Position numbers and translations under genes: made by a program
Notes under the pieces: model-generated
Told to the model about the DNA's origin: nothing
Seen by the model: only the letters and a program-made list of their open reading frames with translations
The model's database searches: none
Source of the DNA: Pelagicoccus sp.
Lineage (GTDB): Bacteria; Verrucomicrobiota; Verrucomicrobiia; Opitutales; Opitutaceae
Reading direction: 5' to 3'
Assembly: GCA_028284635.1 (NCBI GenBank)
Contig: JANQRJ010000058.1
Span: forward strand, 1-64,000
DNA length: 64,000 bases
Part shown: one piece after another, positions 42,016 to 50,520 of the stretch
How the letters are laid out: the number at the start of each line of letters is the position of its first letter
Numbering within the stretch: position 1 is the first letter of the stretch

Positions 42016-43215
42016 ATGTCATCCTTCGACAACGTCTCGCCCGCTCCCGCGGATCCTATCCTCAGCCTGACGGAAGCCTTCAAGACCGACCCCCGTCCAG
42101 AGAAGATCAACCTCTCCGTCGGCGTCTTCGTCGACGACACCGGTCGCACGCCGATCCTCGAATCCGTGCGTAAGGCCGAACAACGCATTCTCGAGACTTC
42201 CACCAGCAAGAGCTATCTGCCTATGACTGGCAGCCCTCAGTTTGCCCAGCTCACGCAACAGCTCTGCTTCGGCTCCGAGCTCGCAAGCCAGCTCTCGGAC
42301 CGACTCGTGACCCTGCAATCCCCAGGCGGCACTGGAGCCCTACGCGTCTCCGCCGACTTCATCGCCAAGAATCTCGAGGCCAAGAACATCTGGATGAGCT
42401 CCCCAACCTGGGCCAACCACCACGGCATCTTCGCCGCAGCCGGAAACGCAATCGAAAGCTATCCCTATTTCGATAGCGCTACCAACGACCTCAACTACCC
42501 CGCCTTCATCGAAGCCATTTCCAACATCCCTGCCGACGATATCGTCGTCCTGCACGGCTGCTGTCACAATCCCACCGGAGTCGATCTCAACGAAGAGCAA
42601 TGGCAGGAAGTCGCCCAGATCGCCGCATCCAAAGGTTGGATACCGCTCATCGATTTCGCCTACCAAGGCTTTCGCTCCGGACTAGAGAGCGACGCCGCAG
42701 GGGCCCGCATCTTCGCCCAGGCTGGCCTGCCCCTCATCGTAGCCCAATCCTTCTCCAAGAATCTCGGCCTCTACCAGGACCGCGTCGGCGCCCTGCACGT
42801 CGTCGCTGACGACGCGGATAGCGCCGCCAAGGTGATCAGCCAGCTCAAGATCTCGGTACGCGTCAACTACTCCAACCCGCCCGCTCACGGCGGAGCCGTC
42901 GTCACCACCGTGCTCAGCGACGACGCTCTGCGCCAGCAATGGCACGGCGAGCTCGACGTCATGCGTCGGCGCATAGCCGGCATACGCGAAAACTTCGTCG
43001 ACGCCCTAGCCTCGGCTGGACTTCCCAAGGACTACAGCTTCCTCAAACGCCAGAACGGCATGTTCTCCTTCACTGGCCTCAGCAAAGAGCAAGCCCTCGC
43101 CCTACGCGAACAGCATGCCGTCTATATAGTCAACAGCGGCCGCATCAACGTCGCCGGCATCACAACTGCCAACCTCGACCGCCTCGTCGCCGCCCTGAAA
43201 GCCGTCAGCTCGTAG
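42016..43215 (+). CDS. Aromatic/aspartate aminotransferase, class I PLP
   Basis: This 399-residue cytoplasmic enzyme is of the AspC/TyrB group and transfers the amino group between aspartate or aromatic amino acids and 2-oxoglutarate. The PLP Lys is Lys248 in AQSFSKNLGLYQDRVGAL. Other conserved segments are KINLSVGVFVDDTGRTPIL, LQSPGGTGALRVSADF, VVLHGCCHNPTGVDL and GRINVAGITTANLDRLV. I chose the ATG at 42016 (MSSFDNV); the preceding 24 residues of the longer frame are not family-like. It stands alone, followed by a strong palindrome. Confidence 0.92.
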   Translation: MSSFDNVSPAPADPILSLTEAFKTDPRPEKINLSVGVFVDDTGRTPILESVRKAEQRILETSTSKSYLPMTGSPQFAQLTQQLCFGSELASQLSDRLVTLQSPGGTGALRVSADFIAKNLEAKNIWMSSPTWANHHGIFAAAGNAIESYPYFDSATNDLNYPAFIEAISNIPADDIVVLHGCCHNPTGVDLNEEQWQEVAQIAASKGWIPLIDFAYQGFRSGLESDAAGARIFAQAGLPLIVAQSFSKNLGLYQDRVGALHVVADDADSAAKVISQLKISVRVNYSNPPAHGGAVVTTVLSDDALRQQWHGELDVMRRRIAGIRENFVDALASAGLPKDYSFLKRQNGMFSFTGLSKEQALALREQHAVYIVNSGRINVAGITTANLDRLVAALKAVSS

Positions 43216-43251
43216 GCAACCGACCAGTCGATCGATATCCGCGGTTTCGTA

Positions 43252-43303
43252 ACCACGTTGCGTTCTCACGAACGCGGCGACACTTTGAAAACACACCCCT
43301 TCG
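43252..43303. repeat. Fragments of the GAACGCGG and AAAGTGT repeat families
   Basis: This stretch contains gttgcgttctcacgaacgcg, a half copy of the 15277-15332 family. It runs directly into cgacactttgaaaacacacc, the right terminal sequence of the elements at 47359-47502 and 63451-63595. It looks like a chimera or decayed element. Confidence 0.7.
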
Positions 43304-43345
43304 TCCAGTGAAAAGGTCAACCTTGACCTTTTCACTGGACGAAGG
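43298..43345. repeat. Palindrome with 23-base perfect arms
   Basis: The left arm ccttcgtccagtgaaaaggt plus caa is perfectly repeated in inverted orientation after a 2-base spacer (cc). It lies 83 bases after the aminotransferase stop. A terminator role is possible, but the arms are far longer than needed and lack a T-run. Confidence 0.92.
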
Positions 43346-43457
43346 ATGAGAGGTGGATTGACGGAATTCGAAAAACGATCCCTCTAACCGCTTCCCAAAA
43401 CGCCAGCCCCGAAAAACCGCCTCGTGTTAAGAGCGGACCACCCTTATCTACCACTAA

Positions 43458-44477
43458 ATGAGCACCACCGCCCTGATTGCCGAGATCCTGGTCTGCGGTA
43501 TCCTTGTCCTCACTTGGACAGTCCTCGCCCTGCTTGGATTCCCTCAAAGCCAAAGCATCGCCTCCTTCCTGGCGAACAACCAGATAGCCGGAGGCGCCGT
43601 CTTTCTCGCTTACAGCTACGCAGTTGGCGTGGTCTTCGATCGGATCTGGGACATAGCCACCAAGCCGATCGACCACCGCGTTCGCAAGGACCTCAAACTC
43701 GATGCTGAGACCCTCAGCCAAGCCCGCAAGTCAGCCTTCGGAAACGGCCAAAACACGCCCGCCTATTTCGAATACATCCGAAGCCGTATGCGCATCGCCC
43801 GATGCTGCCTGTGCAATGCGCCCCTCATCGCTCTTTCCGCCATATTTCTGCACTACCGCAACACCACTCAACCCAAAATATATATAATTACAGCAATCGC
43901 GAGCACAGGTCTCATCTTCACCTCCTTCTCATTCGTCGCATTTAAGAAACTTCTACGCACATACTACAAGCAGCTCCTATCCCTAAACCCTCCGGAGAAG
44001 CTCGAAGACCCTCCAAAAGCGAAAACCCTCCCGCTCAAAAGCTCGTCCAATCCAGGGACCGAGCCATCGAAAACGGTGACATACCAGACAGGCATTTCAC
44101 CCAAGGAAGCCGAAACGGTATCGCTATATAGCAAATGTGGCTGGTCCTCAGCCGAAAAGCCGAAACAGCTGCTCAACGCCCTGAGCGAATCGCATCGAAT
44201 CGTAACTGCTAGGGTCGACTCGAAACTCGTCGGGCTCGGGAACGCCATCTCGGACGGACACCTCGTCGTCTACTATCCCCACCTCGTCGTCGATCCCGAC
44301 TACCAAGGAAAGGGTATCGGCAGCGAGATCATGCGCCAGTTGCAAGAGCCCTATAAAGACTTTCACCAGCAGATGCTGACCGCCGACAAGAGCGCCATCG
44401 CGTTCTATAAAAAACTAGGCTACAAAAGAGCCGGAAGCACCGAACCCATGTGGATCTACCAAGGCGACGAGCACTAG
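43458..44477 (+). CDS. GNAT acetyltransferase with an N-terminal four-helix membrane domain
   Basis: This 339-residue fusion has hydrophobic segments near residues 6-27, 43-62, 118-138 and 143-165. A proline-rich linker (about 180-210) leads to a C-terminal GNAT domain (ETVSLYSKCGWSS...VVYYPHLVVDPDYQGKGIGSEIMRQL...AIAFYKKLGYKRAG). The acetyl-CoA loop QGKGIG is intact. The cytoplasmic GNAT domain would be tethered to the inner membrane. The first ATG at 43458 was used. The acetyl acceptor is unknown. A second GNAT gene lies convergent just downstream. Confidence 0.8.
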   Translation: MSTTALIAEILVCGILVLTWTVLALLGFPQSQSIASFLANNQIAGGAVFLAYSYAVGVVFDRIWDIATKPIDHRVRKDLKLDAETLSQARKSAFGNGQNTPAYFEYIRSRMRIARCCLCNAPLIALSAIFLHYRNTTQPKIYIITAIASTGLIFTSFSFVAFKKLLRTYYKQLLSLNPPEKLEDPPKAKTLPLKSSSNPGTEPSKTVTYQTGISPKEAETVSLYSKCGWSSAEKPKQLLNALSESHRIVTARVDSKLVGLGNAISDGHLVVYYPHLVVDPDYQGKGIGSEIMRQLQEPYKDFHQQMLTADKSAIAFYKKLGYKRAGSTEPMWIYQGDEH

Positions 44478-44502
44478 CGTCGCGCACAGAATGTCGCCAG
44501 CC

Positions 44503-45036
44503 CTACAAAGCGAGCGACATCACATTTCTCCGCTTGCCCGCTTTCCTGACATGTTCAAAACCGGCCTGCTCGAACATAGGCGCCAAACCCATAAACCGAT
44601 AGCTCGGAGAATCGGGATCAACCGGGTGAGCCTCCACATATTTAGCTCGATTCTCCCTAGCGTATTCAATCGCGGCGACCAATAGCTGACGTGTGACGCC
44701 GTGCCCTCTGAAAGGACGCTTTATAAAGAAGCAAGCGATCGACCAAACACCGGCCTTCGTCTCGTCTCCCGCAAGCGACTTGTAGGTTTCTCTCGGAGCG
44801 ATCGAACACCAGGCAATCGGCTCCCCTTCGACATAGGCCAGCAAGCCGATCGGGATACCATTTTCGACCCGCCCCTTCATCGACAGCTTCAAGCCCGCTT
44901 TCCCCGGAACCGTTTTTCGATTTTCGTTAACCCTCCAGGCCATGCACCAGCAATAGTGCGGTCCACCCTTGCACTCGAACAGCCGCTCGAAATCCGACCA
45001 ACGCTCAGCGGTGACGGGATGAAAGTCTATCTCCAT
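44503..45036 (-). CDS. GNAT-family N-acetyltransferase
   Basis: This 177-residue protein has the GNAT fold. It starts FHPVTAERWSDFERLFECKGGPHYCWCMAWRV, a beginning typical of a family with C-x-C-x-W. The acetyl-CoA motif is IACFFIKRPFRGHGVTRQLLVAAIEYARENRAKYVEAHPV. The C-terminus is FMGLAPMFEQAGFEHV. The substrate is not identifiable. It is convergent with the membrane-linked GNAT gene, separated by 25 bases. Confidence 0.87.
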   Translation of the reverse strand: MEIDFHPVTAERWSDFERLFECKGGPHYCWCMAWRVNENRKTVPGKAGLKLSMKGRVENGIPIGLLAYVEGEPIAWCSIAPRETYKSLAGDETKAGVWSIACFFIKRPFRGHGVTRQLLVAAIEYARENRAKYVEAHPVDPDSPSYRFMGLAPMFEQAGFEHVRKAGKRRNVMSLAL

Positions 45037-45215
45037 AGCAATCCCAACTACCGCGAAAAGGCGCCCTCAAGTCCACTCAGGAAAAAAGACGAGATGGTAG
45101 CCGATTGAAAACGCCGAAGCGCCGCATTGAAAATGCGCCCGGAACAGCCGCTTCATCCAAACCGGACTTGCCAAGCCCGAGCAAAGCCTTTTCAGTCCGA
45201 TTTTTTCAAAAAGGC

Positions 45216-45292
45216 GGGCCTGTAGCTCAGTTGGTTAGAGCAGTGGACTCATAATCCATTGGTCCTCGGTTCGAGTCCGAGCGGGCCTACCA
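45216..45292 (+). tRNA. tRNA-Ile (anticodon CAT, lysidine type)
   Basis: The 77-nt gene starts gggcctgtagctcagttggt and ends with encoded CCA (45290-45292). The acceptor stem pairs with one G-T wobble at the first position. The anticodon loop reads ctcataa with CAT. The overall sequence is like ileX rather than elongator or initiator Met, so it probably needs TilS lysidine modification. Confidence 0.88.
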
Positions 45293-45627
45293 ATTTCCTC
45301 CCAACCCCAAGCCTGCCCGGCTTCAAGCGGTAGCAAGAGCGGAAAAGCCCAACAGGAGAGCCGATCTTCGCGATACAGGTATCGAAGCCGATGCAAGATC
45401 AAGTGCCACCTCTTCAGCCCCGTCCCATCGATACGAAAAAGAGTATACATGGCGGCGAATAGTCTTAGAACCACACCACATTCGAGATAAGAACGCGACC
45501 TCTCTCTTATCACCTTTCCTTATACCGAACACCGGTTCATGTTTCCGACTGTCATACCGATAGAAAATAAGTCGTCTTTCTCTGCAAGCTACAGAGAGGC
45601 AAGCGCATAGGCAGCCCGTTTTCATCA
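45293..45627. other. Gene-free region between tRNA-Ile and the REC-HDOD gene
   Basis: This stretch of 335 bases contains no supported gene. Minus-strand frames here show no signal peptide, domain or family-like motif. No dispersed repeat of the families listed was seen. It presumably carries the promoter of the regulator gene. Confidence 0.45.
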
Positions 45628-47334
45628 ATGTCCAACATACTCCTAGTAGATTCCGATCAAGTGGCCCAAAGGGCCATGAAAGGCATCTTGGAGCGAGGAA
45701 ACCATCGCTTTGCGACAGTGGACAGCGTCGTGGAAGCGTGGAAATTCATTCGCCAAAATGTAAAAGTGGACCTCGTCATCGTTGAGCTGAGACTGAAAGA
45801 GGGAGACGGCCTCGCTTTCATTCAGCGCCTGAAAAACGACTGCTATTTGAAATCGCTGCCGGTCTTGGTCTACGCTGCAAAAGGCGACCGAGAAAGCGTA
45901 AAAAACGTACTCGCTATGCGAGTGCAGAACTTCCTGCTAAAGCCCTATCGCGACGAAATCGTCTTCGCCGAGATAGCCAAGGCCGAGAAAGGCGCTTGGC
46001 GCCAAAGGCAATTCGAGAACGAAGAGGCCTGCTGCGACAGAATGGGGCACTCCCCCGAGCGCCTGCGAGCGCTGCTCAACAAGCTGCGCCACGTTCTCGA
46101 GGAGATCAAAACGCCCTTCGCCGAATGGATCGAATCGGAAGCGACCCCACCTTTGGAAAACGCCTTGAAGAAACTCGCGGTCATGGCGAACGGAACAGGA
46201 GCCTTCGAGCTGAAAGCATGCCTGGAAATGATCAGCGAAAAGGCGCTCGCAGCCGAGTGGTCCGACCTCAAGGAGGGACCCGAACTGCTGGGCTTCTCCG
46301 CCGAGCTCATCCGCCACCATCTCAAGCCCTCCCTCATGCCAGACGGCTTCCTTACCAACGAAGAGTTGAGCAAGGAAGAAGAAGCTCAAGCCCGAGCCCT
46401 CTGGGCAAACGCCGCGAAGGAGAACCGTTGCCCCGTCGTCGGCTGGTCCCAGCTCAAACGCGAGATCGAAAAGCTCACCAGCTGCCCTGTCATCGACTCG
46501 ATCGGAGCGTCCTTCCAGATGGCCGCCAACGGACACTCCACCTCGCTGAGCCCCCTCCTGGATATCATCCGCAAGGATCCTAGCCTCACCGCCCAGATCT
46601 TGATCGACAGCAATAGAATAAAGCGATCCAAGGGCAGCGAAGACTCGTCGGAGGTCGAAAAGACGCAGACTGCGGTCGGACTGCTCGGCGAGCTCCGACT
46701 CGCGGCCCTGGGAGGAAGCCTCTCGACGATGGAAGAGAGTCTGATGGCAGGGTCGCCGCCCTGCAGTTGGCCCCAGTTCAGAATGTTCCAGCTAGGCACC
46801 GCCCGCCTGGCCCAGTTCACCTGCAACTACCTCGAAATGCCTGACCTCGAGACCACGGCCTACACCGCCGGACTGGTACACGATCTCGGCAAGCTTCTAC
46901 TGGTCAGGCTGCACCCCTTCGCCCTCCAAGCCATCCAGGACTACGCGAAGCAACAAGAAATAAGGCTCGCCGCCGCGGAAAAATTCTTCCTCGAAACCAC
47001 CACACGCGAAATGGCGATCCACTTCGCCGAAAAGCAAGGCCTTCCCAAACGCTTCGTCAACGTCATGCGCTGGATGGACAAGCCCGAGGATGCCACCGAA
47101 GACGCCGAACTTGTGGCCGTCGTTTCACTCGCTCGCGACCTCTGCAGACACAATAAAGTCGGCTTCAATGGCGACACGCCTCTGGACGACGCCACCCCCC
47201 TCGCGCAAACCCCCGAGTGGAATATCCTGCGGGGTCGCGTGTTCCTCAATTTCGATCTAAGGAAGTTCGAAATCCAAGCCCGCCAGGAGTGCCTTCACAT
47301 CAAGCGCGAGCTGCAAGGACAACTAGCCAAGTAG
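45628..47334 (+). CDS. Receiver-HDOD regulator with Glu at the phosphoacceptor position
   Basis: This 568-residue cytoplasmic protein has an N-terminal receiver-like domain of about 120 residues (MSNILLVDSDQVAQRAMKG..., VLVYAAKG, FLLKPYRDE). Its acidic pair and Lys are present, but the phosphoacceptor Asp is replaced by Glu53 (LVIVELRLKEGDG). A helical middle follows (about 140-260). The C-terminal half is HDOD, with LSPLLDIIRKDPSLTAQIL and YTAGLVHDLGKLLLVRLHPFAL. HDOD proteins regulate motility, signalling or competence in other bacteria. The Glu may mimic permanent phosphorylation, which is inference. Confidence 0.87.
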   Translation: MSNILLVDSDQVAQRAMKGILERGNHRFATVDSVVEAWKFIRQNVKVDLVIVELRLKEGDGLAFIQRLKNDCYLKSLPVLVYAAKGDRESVKNVLAMRVQNFLLKPYRDEIVFAEIAKAEKGAWRQRQFENEEACCDRMGHSPERLRALLNKLRHVLEEIKTPFAEWIESEATPPLENALKKLAVMANGTGAFELKACLEMISEKALAAEWSDLKEGPELLGFSAELIRHHLKPSLMPDGFLTNEELSKEEEAQARALWANAAKENRCPVVGWSQLKREIEKLTSCPVIDSIGASFQMAANGHSTSLSPLLDIIRKDPSLTAQILIDSNRIKRSKGSEDSSEVEKTQTAVGLLGELRLAALGGSLSTMEESLMAGSPPCSWPQFRMFQLGTARLAQFTCNYLEMPDLETTAYTAGLVHDLGKLLLVRLHPFALQAIQDYAKQQEIRLAAAEKFFLETTTREMAIHFAEKQGLPKRFVNVMRWMDKPEDATEDAELVAVVSLARDLCRHNKVGFNGDTPLDDATPLAQTPEWNILRGRVFLNFDLRKFEIQARQECLHIKRELQGQLAK

Positions 47335-47622
47335 GACTCAACCGTGCCCCAGGACCATGGGTGTGGTTAAAGTGTCGCCTTTCAATTTGCGGCACTGCTC
47401 CAAACTCTTTCGAGTTCGGCTACCTCGACTGCGCCAAACTTACCTTCGGTAGCCGAACTCGAGAGAGTTTGGAACGCCCAGGCAACACTTTGAAACACGC
47501 CCCAAGACCACTGCAGTTCAAATTAGGTCTCGAAATCTCCCGGCAAACTCCTTCTATGCACGGACTTCACGATCTGCCCAGCAATCTCAGGTCGCCCGAA
47601 GACCAAACGATCTCCCTCAACC
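47335..47622. other. Intergenic region with a 144-bp inverted-end element
   Basis: This 288-base gap is largely occupied by the element at 47359-47502. The remaining 120 bases before the YfgM-like gene show no recognised feature. Confidence 0.5.
47359..47502. mobile_element. MITE-like element with AAAGTGT terminal inverted repeats
   Basis: The left end gggtgtggttaaagtgt (47359-47375) is inverted at the right end acactttgaaacacgccc (47485-47502). Inside is a long stem built from ccaaactctttcgagttcgg and its inverted copy. A second element of the same size and layout is at 63451-63595. It encodes no protein. Confidence 0.8.
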
Positions 47623-48285
47623 ATGGCCAAGAAAACACCCCGCAAACCATCTCCAAAAAGCGACGAACGCAATGTCGTCGGCGCCGACAGCGTAGACATT
47701 CAGGACCTCGAAGATCGGGTCTTCATGTTCTGGGACAAGAACAAAGGGCTAATCCTGGGAGGCATCTTCTTCCTCTTCGCCGCCTTTATCGCCTTTCAGG
47801 GGTTCAAATTCCTTCAAGCCCGTTCCATCCAGAACCTGCAAGAAGGCTATCAGACCGCCGACATCGAGGGAGGAAAGTCCGAGTGGGCCGACGGCGAAGC
47901 AAGCACCGCTCTCGGAGGCATCGCCTTCAAGGAACTGGGCGACGAGGCCTACGCAGCCGACAACCTAGCCGAAGCCGAGGCCTACTACCGCAAAGCCGTG
48001 GCAGCCACCAAGTCCGTAGTGAAGGAAGCCGCCAACATCGCCCTAGCCGTAACGCTCGCCAAACAGGACAAGACCGCCGAAGCCAAGCAGATCTTCCAAA
48101 CCCTAGCCGACAACCCAGAGGCCGCTAGCCAAGCCGAAGCCCAATTCCGTCTCGCCAAGCTCGCCCACGCGGCCGGCGACCACGAGACGGCCCGTTCCCT
48201 CATCGAAGCGATCGACCCGGAAGCCGCCTTCTGGAAATCCCGCGCCCGCGCCTTGGAAACCAAACTCCCCAAGGCCGACGCCTAG
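47623..48285 (+). CDS. YfgM-like TPR protein with one transmembrane helix
   Basis: This 220-residue protein has a cytoplasmic N-terminus (KKTPRKPSPKSDERN), one membrane helix (KGLILGGIFFLFAAFIAFQGFKFL) and a periplasmic tetratricopeptide-like region. The latter includes LGDEAYAADNLAEAEAYYRKAVAAT and the similar repeats ALAVTLAKQDKTAEAKQIFQTL and FRLAKLAHAAGDHETARSLIEA. The layout is that of YfgM, a SecYEG-linked periplasmic chaperone subunit. Membership is inferred from layout, since sequence motifs of TPRs are weak. Confidence 0.75.
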   Translation: MAKKTPRKPSPKSDERNVVGADSVDIQDLEDRVFMFWDKNKGLILGGIFFLFAAFIAFQGFKFLQARSIQNLQEGYQTADIEGGKSEWADGEASTALGGIAFKELGDEAYAADNLAEAEAYYRKAVAATKSVVKEAANIALAVTLAKQDKTAEAKQIFQTLADNPEAASQAEAQFRLAKLAHAAGDHETARSLIEAIDPEAAFWKSRARALETKLPKADA

Positions 48286-48426
48286 AAAGCGCCGCGCGAA
48301 TCGTCAGGAAGCGACAAAGCTCCGACAATCAAGGTCGCTTCTCTCAGCCGGATCCCCACCGGCAACCTATTGCCCCTTGGCTTGTCAGCAGAAGGCTCCA
48401 AACTCGGTAGCCCAACCTGCTTTGCC

Positions 48427-50031
48427 ATGACAGCCCGCCGACGCATCGTTTTCAGCATACTGATCCTAGTGTGCCTGATCCTCACGATCCAGCAGCTACG
48501 CAAACTCGCGCCGCCCGGTCCGCAAACGGAACGCCCCAACAACCCCGTCGCGAGCAAGGCGGACCAAGAGCGCAGCGCCACCCCAGAAGCCACGCCAATC
48601 CAGTCCCCCGGAATAGACCAGACCGCAAATCACCCCGGAGCCGCCATCGCCGACGAAACCATCGCAACCTTCAAGTCAGCCGCGGCACTCGATGCGTTTC
48701 TCGAAGCAGCCAAGCGAAACGGCCTCGCTATCCTCTCTCACAATCGCGCTCTTTTGGCCGCTCGCGTCGCCACCCCGGACGAAATCGCCCGACGCATGCT
48801 CGACGGACTCGCTGGACCCGAAACCGAGTTCGAAGAGAACTTCACCGTGCTCATCCCCTTTCCCACCGAAGCCTTTCCCGGCGAGGCGGGAGCGAGCTTC
48901 GAAAACCGAGCCCTCGACTTCATGGGCGCCCCCAGCGATCGCGACCAATTCGGCGTCGGGCTGACCATCGCAGTGCTCGACACCGGCATCCTGCCTCACC
49001 CAAGTCTGGAAGGAGTCAGTATCCGTAGCATCGACCTCATCGACGACGGCAGCGAACCCTCGCCGCACGGAACCGCAGTCGCCTCCCTCATCGCTGGAGG
49101 ATCAGGCACCGGCATCGCCCCCAGCTCCGAACTGCTCAGTATCCGGGTTTTGGATGCGGACGGCATTGGCGACACCTTCACGCTAGCTCAGGGCATCGTC
49201 GAAGCCGTAGATGCAGGGGCTCGGATCGTAAACATGAGCCTGGGCGGATTCGGCACCAACTCCACCCTATCCAACGCAATCGACTACGCGCAAAGCAAAG
49301 GCGTCGTCCTCGTCTCCGCCAGCGGCAATGAAGGAATCAAAGCCCTGCCGTATCCAGCACAGTATGACAGCGTGATTGCCGTTTCCGCCATCAATGCTGA
49401 TGGACGTCACGCCCCATTCTCCAACCAGGCCGCCACCGTCGACATCGCCGCCCCAGGCGTGGGAGTCTACGCCGCCTGGTCCGAAGACGATTGGGTTAGC
49501 CTCAACGGAACCTCTGTCTCCGCTCCTTACGTCTCTGGAGCCATCGCTGCTATCGCATCCCAAGACGAGAAGCTAGATCCCCTCTCAGCCGCCCAGCTAC
49601 TGCTCGAAACCGCAAACGACACCGGTTTCCCCGGGCCGGACTCCCAAACCGGACAAGGCATCGTCAACCTGGAACGAGCGCTCGAGCCCAAGACCTCCAG
49701 ACGCGCCGACCTCGCCATCGCAGATATCCACTTGGCAACCGATCCCAGCAACCCCGAGCTAAGCTCTCTCTACCTCACCGCCGAAAACCGAGGCACCGAA
49801 ACCGCCCAAACCGTCAGCATCGACGTCACCCACGCCAACGGCATCACCCAGCCCATCTACTTCGGCAGGCTAGCTCCAGGCGAAATAGCCTACCACCAGA
49901 TCGACCTCGCCACTTCCACTTTGTATTCGAAAGGCTACTACATCGAGGCCAGCATTTCCAAACGCGCCGCCGCCAAGGACGAAAACCCCAGCAACGACGC
50001 CAAATCCCTGCGCATCCTGCCACAAGACTAG
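48427..50031 (+). CDS. Subtilisin-like (S8) serine protease, exported
   Basis: This 534-residue protein has an N-terminal hydrophobic helix (RIVFSILILVCLILTIQ) that may act as signal or anchor. An inhibitor-I9-like propeptide region lies around 80-160. The peptidase S8 domain has the triad Asp185 (AVLDTGILPHP), His214 (PHGTAVASLIAGG) and Ser363 (NGTSVSAPYVSGA). The C-terminal 120 residues form a beta-sandwich resembling a CARDB-type domain (NRGTETAQTVSIDV). I chose the ATG at 48427 because it immediately precedes the hydrophobic helix. Confidence 0.92.
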   Translation: MTARRRIVFSILILVCLILTIQQLRKLAPPGPQTERPNNPVASKADQERSATPEATPIQSPGIDQTANHPGAAIADETIATFKSAAALDAFLEAAKRNGLAILSHNRALLAARVATPDEIARRMLDGLAGPETEFEENFTVLIPFPTEAFPGEAGASFENRALDFMGAPSDRDQFGVGLTIAVLDTGILPHPSLEGVSIRSIDLIDDGSEPSPHGTAVASLIAGGSGTGIAPSSELLSIRVLDADGIGDTFTLAQGIVEAVDAGARIVNMSLGGFGTNSTLSNAIDYAQSKGVVLVSASGNEGIKALPYPAQYDSVIAVSAINADGRHAPFSNQAATVDIAAPGVGVYAAWSEDDWVSLNGTSVSAPYVSGAIAAIASQDEKLDPLSAAQLLLETANDTGFPGPDSQTGQGIVNLERALEPKTSRRADLAIADIHLATDPSNPELSSLYLTAENRGTETAQTVSIDVTHANGITQPIYFGRLAPGEIAYHQIDLATSTLYSKGYYIEASISKRAAAKDENPSNDAKSLRILPQD

Positions 50032-50105
50032 CGACCAAGACGCATGAAAAGCGCAGCAGGCACCGCAGCGAACCCGCTTTGACCGAAAGCTCTCGTCCCA
50101 AGGAA

Positions 50106-50149
50106 ATCGAGACATGGAATTTGCAACGTTGCAAATTCCATGTCTCGAT
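50106..50149. repeat. Perfect 44-base palindrome with no loop
   Basis: The first half, atcgagacatggaatttgca plus ac, is exactly inverted in the second half, with no spacer. It lies 75 bases after the subtilase stop and 150 bases before the vapB-like gene. Possible roles are an extreme terminator, an operator or a mobile palindrome. Confidence 0.97.
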
Positions 50150-50298
50150 CTAATCTGGCGGATGAGGACAGGAAGCGGCAGAAAAGCCGAGCGATCCAAT
50201 TCTCTTGAATCGCGCCCATCAATCAGGGGTTCGATCAAGCCGCGTTCCCAATAGAGGTCTCCATTGACGACACTAATCTAGTACACACGATTTCTCGA

Positions 50299-50520
50299 AT
50301 GAAACGCAATGTGACTTTGAGCGCCGAGGAGAGACTCATCAAATCGGCTCGCAGGAAAGCGGCCGGCGAGGGAACATCGCTAAACGAGCTTTTCCGCGCC
50401 TGGATCAGCTCTTACGTTCAAGCCGGTTCATCTAGGGAAGACTACAACCGACTTATGTCCCATCTCGCAAACGTCACCCCAGGCAGAACCTTCAGCCGCG
50501 ACGAACTGGATGAGCGCTGA
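50299..50520 (+). CDS. VapB-like ribbon-helix-helix antitoxin, partnered with a broken toxin
   Basis: This 73-residue protein has a short beta strand (KRNVTLSAEERLIKSARRKAAGEG) followed by TSLNELFRAWISSYV, typical of RHH antitoxins of the VapB type. The C-terminal FSRDELDER tail overlaps the start of a PIN-domain frame by 11 bases. Because the toxin is truncated, the antitoxin may be a solitary remnant or may neutralise a toxin elsewhere. Confidence 0.75.
   Translation: MKRNVTLSAEERLIKSARRKAAGEGTSLNELFRAWISSYVQAGSSREDYNRLMSHLANVTPGRTFSRDELDER

Noticed and set aside
45235..45628. Minus-strand frames of 92 and 101 codons downstream of tRNA-Ile
   Set aside because: One overlaps the tRNA in reverse and neither shows domain, signal peptide or codon pattern like the neighbours.
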